This document shows, one piece after another, positions 6,114 through 11,244 of a DNA stretch of 11,244 nt. Source of the DNA: JAMXLO01 sp041487355 (GTDB lineage Bacteria > Pseudomonadota > Alphaproteobacteria > Acetobacterales > Acetobacteraceae); assembly GCA_041487355.1 (NCBI GenBank), contig JBGPND010000174.1, positions 1 to 11,244 of the forward strand, in the 5' to 3' direction. The position numbers and the translations under genes are program-made. The notes beneath the pieces were generated by a model. The model was not told the DNA's origin. It did not search any database and saw nothing but the letters and a program-made list of their open reading frames with translations. Position 1 is the first letter of the stretch, and every line of letters starts with the position of its first letter.

Positions 6114-7310
6114 TCAGGCGGCCTCCCGCACGGCCGTCACGATCTTCTGCGCCGCATCCCCGAAATTGTCCGCGGTGATGATTGGCAGGTTGGATTTCGC
6201 CAGGATTTCCTTGCCAAGCTGCACGTTGGTGCCTTCCAGGCGCACCACCAAGGGCACCGACAGCTTCACCTCGCGCGCCGCCGCCACCAGGCCCTCGGCG
6301 ATCACATCGCAGCGCATGATGCCGCCGAAGATGTTGACCAGGATGCCTTCGACGTTCGCGTCCGACAGGATGATCTTCAATGCGGCGGTGACCCGCTCCT
6401 TGGTGGCGCCGCCACCCACATCGAGGAAATTCGCCGGCGCGGCACCATACAGCTTGATGATGTCCATCGTTGCCATGGCGAGACCGGCACCGTTCACCAG
6501 GCAGCCGATGTTGCCGTCCAACGCCACGTAGTTGAGGTTGTACTTGGCGGCCTCCAGCTCCTTCGGATCCTCCTCCCCCTCGTCGCGCAGCTTCTCGAGC
6601 TCCGGATGGCGGAACAGCCCGTTGTCGTCGAAGCTGATCTTGGCATCCAACGCGACCACGTCGCCGCCGGTCGTGACGACGAGCGGGTTGATCTCGACGA
6701 TCGAGCAGTCGAGCCCGGTGAAGGTGCCATACAGCGCTGGCAGGAACCGGTTGAACGCGCTCACCTGCTTGCCGGTGAGGCCGAGGCCATAGGCGAGGCG
6801 GCGCGCATGGAAGCCGGAAATGCCGGTGACCGGATCGACCGCGACGCGCATGATCTTCTCGGGATGGTGTGCAGCAACCTCCTCGATCTCCATGCCGCCT
6901 TCGGTCGAAGCGATCAGCGTGACGCGTCCGCTGCCGCGATCGACCAGCAGCGAGAGATACAGTTCGCGCTCGATGTCGCAGCCGGCCTCCACGTAGACGC
7001 GATGCACCGGCCGCCCGGCCGGACCGGTCTGCCGCGTCACCAGCGTGTGGCCGATCATCGCTTCGGCCGCCGCGCGCACCTCGTCGATCGAGCGCGCGAG
7101 GCGCACGCCGCCCTTGCCGCTCGGATCGTCGGCGAAGCGGCCGGCGCCGCGACCGCCGGCATGGATCTGCGATTTCACCACGTAGACCGGACCAGGGAGC
7201 TTGCCTGCCGCCGCCACCGCTTCGTCTGGTGTCCAGGCCACGTAGCCGTCGGGCACCGCCACGCCGTGGCGCTTCAGCAGCTCCTTGGCCTGGTATTCGT
7301 GGATGTTCAT
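6114..7310 (-). CDS. sucC: Succinyl-CoA synthetase subunit beta
   Basis: The 398-residue product is the nucleotide-binding, ATP-grasp beta subunit of succinate-CoA ligase. It starts MNIHEYQAKELLKRHGV, as nearly all SucC proteins do. The ATP-grasp lid/Gly-rich region is VVKSQIHAGGRGAGRF (about 44-59), followed by the short insertion usual in alphaproteobacterial SucC. Later signatures are EINPLVVT (about 208-215), NGAGLAMATMDIIKL, ANFLDVGGGATKERV, and VNIFGGIMRCD with VVRLEGTNV near the C-terminus. Malate-CoA ligase (MtkA) is the closest alternative; residues such as YVALDGNIGC and GGGATKERVT match SucC better. The ATG at 7310 is preceded by only a weak GAGG. The 141-bp gap to mdh contains a long palindrome (7327-7421). 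Confidence 0.96.
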   Translation of the reverse strand: MNIHEYQAKELLKRHGVAVPDGYVAWTPDEAVAAAGKLPGPVYVVKSQIHAGGRGAGRFADDPSGKGGVRLARSIDEVRAAAEAMIGHTLVTRQTGPAGRPVHRVYVEAGCDIERELYLSLLVDRGSGRVTLIASTEGGMEIEEVAAHHPEKIMRVAVDPVTGISGFHARRLAYGLGLTGKQVSAFNRFLPALYGTFTGLDCSIVEINPLVVTTGGDVVALDAKISFDDNGLFRHPELEKLRDEGEEDPKELEAAKYNLNYVALDGNIGCLVNGAGLAMATMDIIKLYGAAPANFLDVGGGATKERVTAALKIILSDANVEGILVNIFGGIMRCDVIAEGLVAAAREVKLSVPLVVRLEGTNVQLGKEILAKSNLPIITADNFGDAAQKIVTAVREAA

Positions 7311-7326
7311 CGGCGGGGCCTCGCCC

Positions 7327-7421
7327 CCACGTCATGGCGGGCGAAGGCCCGCCATCCACGACTTTGCGGTGCTGCGCGCGGGAAAGTCGTGGATGGCGAG
7401 CCTTCGCCCGCCATGACGTGG
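7327..7421. repeat. Two-armed nested palindrome between mdh and sucC
   Basis: Two 39-nt arms (7327-7365 and 7383-7421) are reverse complements with a single mismatch, spaced by 17 nt. The left arm is itself a hairpin: ATGGCGGGC, loop GAAG, GCCCGCCAT. It shares the CGTCATGGC...GCCATCC frame with the repeat at 44-125. It sits inside a same-strand gene run, so a transcript from mdh into sucC would carry a strong hairpin that could attenuate, terminate or stabilise part of it. No T-run follows on the minus strand, so simple intrinsic termination is not supported. Confidence 0.92.
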
Positions 7422-7451
7422 TGACTGGACCTGGTGCTGCGCATCGGCCGG

Positions 7452-8405
7452 TCAGCCGATGAGTTTCTTCGCTGCCTCGACCAGCTCTCTGACCGCCGTG
7501 CAGGACTTGTCGAATGCGGCCTTTTCCGTTGCGTTCAGTTCGATCTCGACGATGCGCTCGATGCCGCCCGCGCCGATCACCACGGGAACGCCGACATACA
7601 GGCCCTTGATGCCGTATTCGCCATTCAGGTAGGCGGCGCAGGGCAGCACGCGCTTCTTGTCCTTCAGGTAGCTCTCCGCCATGGCGACCGCCGAGGCGGC
7701 CGGCGCATAGAACGCGCTGCCGCGCTCCAGCAGCTTGACGATCTCGCCGCCGCCATCCGCGGTGCGCTTCACGATCGCGTCGATCTTCGCCTGCGTCGTC
7801 CAGCCCATCTTGATCAGATCTGGCACCGGGATGCCGGCCACGGTGGAGTAGCGGGTGAGCGGTACCATCGTGTCGCCGTGGCCGCCGAGCACGAAGGCGG
7901 TCACGTCCTCCACCGACACGCCGAACTCCTGCGCCAGGAACAGGCCGAAGCGCGAGCTGTCCAGGATGCCGGCCATGCCGACGACGCGGTTCGTGGGCAG
8001 GCCGGATTTCTGCTGCATCACCCAGACCATCGCATCCAGCGGGTTGGTGATGGTGATCACGAAAGCGTCCGGGCAGTGGGTCTTGATCCCCTGTGCCACC
8101 TCGGCGATCACGCCGGCGTTCTTGCCGATCAGGTCGTCGCGCGACATGCCCGGCGTGCGGGGGAAGCCGGCGGTGACGATCACCACGTCGGCGCCCTTGA
8201 TCGCCGCGTAGTCGGAGCCGCCGGTCATCAGCGCATCGAACCCGTCGACCGGGCTGGACTGCATGATGTCGAGCGCCTTGCCGGCCGCGACGCCGCCGAA
8301 CACGTCGAACAGCACGACGTCGCCGAGCTCCTTGAGGCCGATGAGGTGTGCGAGCGTGCCGCCGATGTTACCGGCGCCGATCAGGGCGATCTTGTTGCGG
8401 GCCAT
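7452..8405 (-). CDS. mdh: Malate dehydrogenase (NAD-dependent, LDH-like type)
   Basis: The 317-residue product oxidises malate to oxaloacetate with NAD in the TCA cycle. It begins MARNKIALIGAGNIGG, with the dinucleotide motif GAGNIG at residues 10-15 and Asp34 at the end of the second strand, indicating NAD rather than NADP. The substrate loop AGFPRTPGMSRDDL gives Arg83 and Arg89; TNPLDAM carries Asn121. The catalytic pair is Asp149 (GILDSSRF, with Arg152) and His176 (GGHGDTM). This is the lactate-dehydrogenase-like MDH common in alphaproteobacteria. The ATG at 8405 follows AAGGA 7 nt upstream, which decides against a longer reading to 8495. It lies downstream of zapE and upstream of sucC on the same strand. 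Confidence 0.97.
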   Translation of the reverse strand: MARNKIALIGAGNIGGTLAHLIGLKELGDVVLFDVFGGVAAGKALDIMQSSPVDGFDALMTGGSDYAAIKGADVVIVTAGFPRTPGMSRDDLIGKNAGVIAEVAQGIKTHCPDAFVITITNPLDAMVWVMQQKSGLPTNRVVGMAGILDSSRFGLFLAQEFGVSVEDVTAFVLGGHGDTMVPLTRYSTVAGIPVPDLIKMGWTTQAKIDAIVKRTADGGGEIVKLLERGSAFYAPAASAVAMAESYLKDKKRVLPCAAYLNGEYGIKGLYVGVPVVIGAGGIERIVEIELNATEKAAFDKSCTAVRELVEAAKKLIG

Positions 8406-8461
8406 CTGGGTGTCCTTGACGCGGGCGAGAGAACAGCCGTTGCACGGAAACGCATTGCTGC

Positions 8462-8479
8462 CCGCCGGGTGCCCGGCGG
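8462..8479. terminator. GC-rich hairpin between zapE and mdh
   Basis: CCGCCGGG and CCCGGCGG pair perfectly around a two-base centre (in practice seven pairs and a four-base loop). It lies 57 bp ahead of the mdh start and 71 bp after the zapE stop in the direction of transcription. There is no T-run on the minus strand, so it may be a weak terminator, a processing site or merely GC-rich sequence. Confidence 0.3.
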
Positions 8480-8549
8480 CCCGGGAGGCGGGCAAGTTGC
8501 TAGCCCATCAGACGGCCTCGGGCAAGGTGGTGCGGTGCAGCATGGTGCG

Positions 8550-9704
8550 TTACGCCAGGTGCGGCAGTTCGAGCCAGTCCTGGCTTTGCATCTCGTCGAG
8601 CCGCGATGCGGTGCGCTCGAACATCCTGGCATTCTCGCCACGCTGATAGAGCTGGTCCGGCATGGCATCGGCCGACGCGAGCAGCTTCACGCGGTGATCG
8701 TACAGCGTGTCGATCAGGACGATGAAGCGGCGCGCCTTGTCGTAGTTATCGGGCGACAGCCGCGGGATGCCGTCCAGGATCAGCGTGTGATAGCGCGTTG
8801 CCAGCGCAAGGTAGTCGCCTGCTCCGAGCGCGGTACCGCACAATGCATCGAAGTCGCAGCGCGCGACGCCTTCCGCCGCCAGCTTCACGACGAACCCGCG
8901 GCCCATCACCCAAAGTGTTTCGGCCTTCGCGTCCGCATCTCCGGTCAGTTCGGCGAAGGCGCGGTCCAGCTCGCGCTCTGCCCGCGCGTCGGCGGGCACC
9001 AGCCAGGTGCGCATCTCGCGCAGGCGGGCGCGCCGAAAATCCCGGCCGGCATCCATCATCAGCACGTCGAGCCGGCGCTTGAGCAGAGCGAGGAACGGCA
9101 GGAAGGCATCGCGGCCCGGCTGGCCCTTGAACAGATCGTCCGGCGCCACATTGGACGTGGCCACGACCACCACGCCGCAGTCGAGCAGCGCCTGGAACAG
9201 CCGGCCGAGGATCATCGCATCGGCGATGTCGTTCACCTGGAACTCGTCGAAGCAGAGCAGTGCCGCCTCGGCCGCGATCGAATCGGCAAGCGGCGGGATC
9301 GGATCGTCGATCTCCGGGTTGGCGCGCTTGAACGCGTGGAAGCGCGCGTGGACGGTCTGCATGAAGCGATGGAAGTGGATGCGCTGCTTGCGGCGCACGG
9401 CGGCGGCGGCGAAGAACAGGTCCATCAGCATGGACTTCCCGCGGCCGACCTCGCCCACGATGTACAGGCCGTTCGGCCGGTCCTCCGTCGGTTCGTTGCG
9501 GCGGAGCAGGCGGGAGAACAGGCTGTGGCCGTTGGCCGGCCGCGGCGGCGGGTCATAGCCGCGCAGCCTCTCCCACAGCGCCTGGAGCCGTTCGGCCGCA
9601 AGTTCCTGGGAGGAGTCGGGTGCCAGTTCGCCGGCCGCCACCATCGCCCGGAAGGCTGGCAGCGGCCCGCGCTGCGCAGGGATGTCGGCGCCCGGGCTGT
9701 CCAT
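8550..9704 (-). CDS. zapE: Cell division protein ZapE (AFG1-like P-loop ATPase)
   Basis: The 384-residue product is an AFG1/ZapE ATPase. In Escherichia coli ZapE associates with the Z ring late in division; mitochondrial homologues handle respiratory-chain proteins. The N-terminus GPLPAFRAMVAAGELAPDSSQ (13-33) is the family's usual opening. The Walker A motif is GEVGRGKS (84-91), with HFHRFM following at 110-115; Walker B is LLCFDEFQVND (149-159); the sensor region reads VATSNVAPDDL (181-191). The C-terminal part has LTRYHTLILDGIP-like sequence (here LATRYHTLILDGIP) and DTLYDHRVKL. The ATG at 9704 was chosen because it is closest to the conserved start; an ATG at 9758 would add 18 residues and lie 28 bp from the divergent gene. 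Neither has a clear ribosome site. The frame stays open to 10079, but that part is antisense to the oxygenase gene. Confidence 0.93.
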   Translation of the reverse strand: MDSPGADIPAQRGPLPAFRAMVAAGELAPDSSQELAAERLQALWERLRGYDPPPRPANGHSLFSRLLRRNEPTEDRPNGLYIVGEVGRGKSMLMDLFFAAAAVRRKQRIHFHRFMQTVHARFHAFKRANPEIDDPIPPLADSIAAEAALLCFDEFQVNDIADAMILGRLFQALLDCGVVVVATSNVAPDDLFKGQPGRDAFLPFLALLKRRLDVLMMDAGRDFRRARLREMRTWLVPADARAERELDRAFAELTGDADAKAETLWVMGRGFVVKLAAEGVARCDFDALCGTALGAGDYLALATRYHTLILDGIPRLSPDNYDKARRFIVLIDTLYDHRVKLLASADAMPDQLYQRGENARMFERTASRLDEMQSQDWLELPHLA

Positions 9705-9786
9705 GTCGGCGGGGCAGATAGCGCGTCCGCCGCCAGGGTTCAACGCGGCGGTTTCCATGCTAAGCACCGGCCCGAAGGAGTGCCGG

Positions 9787-10419
9787 ATGATCGAACTCGA
9801 CCATGCCGCGTTGCGCGCCACGCCGGTGGCCACGGATCCGTTCCCGCATGTGGTCGTGCCGAACTTCGTGCCGCCCGAGAGCCTGCGCGCGGTGGTCGCC
9901 GATCTGCCGCCGCTGGGCAAGCGAGGCTCGTTTCCATTGGATGCACTGGCGCTCGGCCCCAACGCGCAGGCACTGATGCGCGAACTGCAGGGGCCCAGGC
10001 TGCGGCAGGCGATCGCGGACTGTTTCGGCCTGGACCTTGCCGACTCGCCGACCATGGTGACGCTGCGCGGCTGGACCAATGAGCGGGACGGCTACATCCA
10101 CTGCGATTCCACCGCCAAGCGCGTGACGGTGCTGCTGTATCTGAACCCGGCGACCGACGCCTGGGCACAGCACGAGGGATGCCTGCGCCTGCTGCGCGGC
10201 CCTGGCGACCTGGAGAATTATGCGGTGGAGGTGCCGCCGGTGAACGGCACGCTGCTGGTGTTCCCGAACGGGCCAACCGCCTGGCACGGCCACAAGCGCT
10301 TCACCGGACAGCGCTACTCGGTGCAGCTCAACTACATGACCACCGACGCGAAGGCGCGCAGCGAGCTGCGCCGGCACCGGCTGTCGGCGTTCATCAAGCG
10401 TCTGACCCGCGCTGCGTGA
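9787..10419 (+). CDS. 2OG-Fe(II) oxygenase-like protein
   Basis: The 210-residue product resembles small prolyl-4-hydroxylase-like 2-oxoglutarate/Fe(II) oxygenases. The iron site would be H105-x-D107 in YIHCDSTAKRVTVLLYLN, with a distal histidine in AWHGHKRFTGQR (H167 or H169), and Arg176 as the probable 2-oxoglutarate partner. A Gly-rich turn (EGCLRLL) lies between, as expected for the jelly-roll fold. All metal ligands seem present, so activity is plausible; the substrate (a protein side chain, lipid or small molecule) is unknown. The ATG at 9787 has AAGGAG 6 nt upstream, which fixes the start. The gene is divergent from zapE with a short intergenic region. It is probably not functionally tied to the TCA genes around it. 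Confidence 0.85.
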   Translation: MIELDHAALRATPVATDPFPHVVVPNFVPPESLRAVVADLPPLGKRGSFPLDALALGPNAQALMRELQGPRLRQAIADCFGLDLADSPTMVTLRGWTNERDGYIHCDSTAKRVTVLLYLNPATDAWAQHEGCLRLLRGPGDLENYAVEVPPVNGTLLVFPNGPTAWHGHKRFTGQRYSVQLNYMTTDAKARSELRRHRLSAFIKRLTRAA

Positions 10420-10474
10420 ACGCATGAAGTTATCGTGTGACGCTGAACGTGCAAGAAGACGACGGAGGTTTGCC

Positions 10475-10861
10475 ATGGCATTGGGCTCTCTGACGGGACG
10501 GGTTGTCAGGCCGCAAGTGACCGCTAACGACCGGCGGGATCAGGCGGCAGACGACCTATACGAGATGGCAAATCTGTTTCCTCGGACAACCGGTCTGCCG
10601 ATGGCTGTGTGGGTCAGCCCGCGCGGGCGAGCGAGGCATGACGCGCGGATCAAGGTTTCCCTGACACCGGGAAGGATAGACATCGGACATACGGCTGTGG
10701 TCGGCATTCGGCCGAGTCCGAGATTGATTGAAGGGAAGCTGGCGCCGGCGGATCTTGAGCTTGTGTCTCAATGGATCAGGGAAAACGAAGACGCACTGAT
10801 AGATTTCTGGAATGAGACGATCGACTCAGTCGAGCTTGGTGCGCGGCTGAAAAAAATCTAG
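10475..10861 (+). CDS. Conserved-looking hypothetical protein (128 aa)
   Basis: I do not recognise a named family. The 128-residue product has a core that begins MANLFPRTTGLPMAVWVSPRGRARHD at about residue 31 and continues with RIKVS, VVGIRPSPRLIEGKL, then WIRENEDALIDFWNETID. My recollection is that short proteins with this TGLPM-VW-S...ARHD pattern and a WI..NE..L.D.W ending recur in alphaproteobacteria, which suggests conservation; I do not know their role. The ATG at 10475 follows GGAGG 6 nt upstream and is preferred. An internal ATG at 10565 would begin exactly at the conserved core but has no good ribosome site, and one at 10424 also lacks support. No signal peptide or membrane segment. 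It converges on sdhB, separated by a palindrome. Confidence 0.75.
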   Translation: MALGSLTGRVVRPQVTANDRRDQAADDLYEMANLFPRTTGLPMAVWVSPRGRARHDARIKVSLTPGRIDIGHTAVVGIRPSPRLIEGKLAPADLELVSQWIRENEDALIDFWNETIDSVELGARLKKI

Positions 10862-10899
10862 ATGATTGCTGGGTTTCTTGAAGTACTACCGCGTTCGAT

Positions 10900-10984
10900 T
10901 GTCATTGCGAGGAGCGAAGCGACGCGGCAATCTCGTGGAGAACGCCCCTGAGATTGCCGCGTCGCTTCGCTCCTCGCAATGACA
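10900..10984. repeat. Perfect 35-bp inverted repeat between convergent genes
   Basis: Arms 10900-10934 and 10950-10984 are exact reverse complements with a 15-nt spacer. Each arm carries GTCATTGCGAGGAGCGAAG and ends in GCAATCT, and has short internal complementarity (ATTGC/GCAAT). I recognise this as a widespread intergenic repeat type in proteobacteria. It lies 38 bp after the plus-strand gene and 6 bp after the sdhB stop, so it could act as a bidirectional terminator or transcript stabiliser, although neither side has a long T-run. Confidence 0.93.
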
Positions 10985-10990
10985 GTAGGG

Positions 10991-11244
10991 CTACACCTGC
11001 CGCTCGACGATCAACTGCTTGATCGCACCGATCGCCTTCGCCGGGTTGAGCCCCTTCGGACAGGTGTCGGTGCAGTTCATGATCGTGTGGCAGCGATACA
11101 GCTTGAACGGATCCTCCAGCGCATCCAGCCGTTCGCCGGTGTGCTCATCGCGTGAATCGGCGATCCAGCGATACGCCTGCAGCAGCACCGCCGGTCCCAG
11201 ATAGCGGTCGCCGTTCCACCAGTAGCTCGGGCAGGCGGTGGTGC
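10991..11244 (-). CDS. sdhB: Succinate dehydrogenase iron-sulfur subunit, C-terminal part
   Basis: This is the last 83 codons of SdhB; the 5' part lies outside the window. SdhB carries the three iron-sulfur clusters that pass electrons from the flavoprotein SdhA to quinone in complex II at the inner membrane. The visible part begins STTACPSYWWNGDRYLGP, whose Cys corresponds to a [3Fe-4S] ligand, and continues LLQAYRWIADSRDEHTGERL. YRCHTIMNCTDTCPKGLNP supplies two further [3Fe-4S] cysteines (YRC and NC) and the last [4Fe-4S] cysteine (TC). The C-terminus AIGAIKQLIVERQV is of normal length. The TAG at 10991-10993 ends the gene just before a long palindrome. Confidence 0.97.
   Translation of the reverse strand, partial: TTACPSYWWNGDRYLGPAVLLQAYRWIADSRDEHTGERLDALEDPFKLYRCHTIMNCTDTCPKGLNPAKAIGAIKQLIVERQV

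Noticed and set aside
5237..7310. Malate-CoA ligase (mtkAB) instead of sucCD
   Set aside because: Signature stretches (VALDGNIGC, GGGATKERVT, GRRMGHAGA) and the mdh neighbour fit succinyl-CoA synthetase better.
6048..7424. Plus-strand open frame opposite sucC
   Set aside because: It is a shadow of the well-supported sucC gene.
7434..10082. Very long plus-strand open frame of about 880 codons
   Set aside because: It is antisense to mdh and zapE, rich in Arg/His/Ala as expected of a shadow frame in high-GC DNA, and matches no family.
44..10984. CRISPR array
   Set aside because: The repeats are single two-armed palindromes far apart, without regularly spaced units.

Overview
The window is high-GC bacterial chromosome, most likely from an alphaproteobacterium close to the Acetobacteraceae/Rhodospirillales. 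This rests on the gene set (sdhB, zapE, mdh, sucC, sucD together), the alphaproteobacterial form of SucC (an insertion after the AGGRG motif), and intergenic palindromes of the GTCATGGC and GTCATTGCGAG type. No database search was possible, so the genus is not claimed.

Layout. Positions 1-553 hold a two-armed palindrome (44-125) and a stretch with no recognisable gene. A TetR-family regulator (554-1207, minus) is divergent from an orphan extracellular solute-binding protein with a twin-arginine signal (1445-3022, plus). A 19-bp imperfect palindrome on the tetR start codon is a possible operator. Next, on the minus strand, come a dead Uma2-type nuclease gene (3030-3467; 8-bp tandem duplication, nonsense codon, internal deletion) and a decayed second copy of the 3' end of sucD (3491 to about 3673). 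Between that fragment and the intact sucD lie two plus-strand accessory genes: a DUF29 protein (3865-4296) and a lower-GC protein with a HEPN-like R-x5-H motif resembling AbiU2-type proteins (4313-4993).

The right half is core metabolism. Genes zapE, mdh, sucC and sucD run leftward (9704 to 5237) and sdhB enters at the right edge (10991-11244, also minus). Malate dehydrogenase, succinyl-CoA synthetase and succinate dehydrogenase are TCA-cycle enzymes, and ZapE is an AFG1-like ATPase. A small 2OG-Fe(II) oxygenase-like gene is divergent from zapE. A 128-residue conserved-looking hypothetical protein follows it and converges on sdhB. Long palindromes lie between mdh and sucC and between the hypothetical gene and sdhB.

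The most interesting structure is the arrangement around sucD. An intact sucD is followed on its downstream side by about 1.5 kb of accessory genes and then by a diverged, in-register copy of the sucD 3' end that stops at the same stop codon. This is the expected footprint of an element that integrated into the sucD 3' end and restored it with its own copy, or of an old partial duplication. The sucAB genes that often follow sucCD in alphaproteobacteria are not present there. No integrase, RNA gene or CRISPR array was seen.
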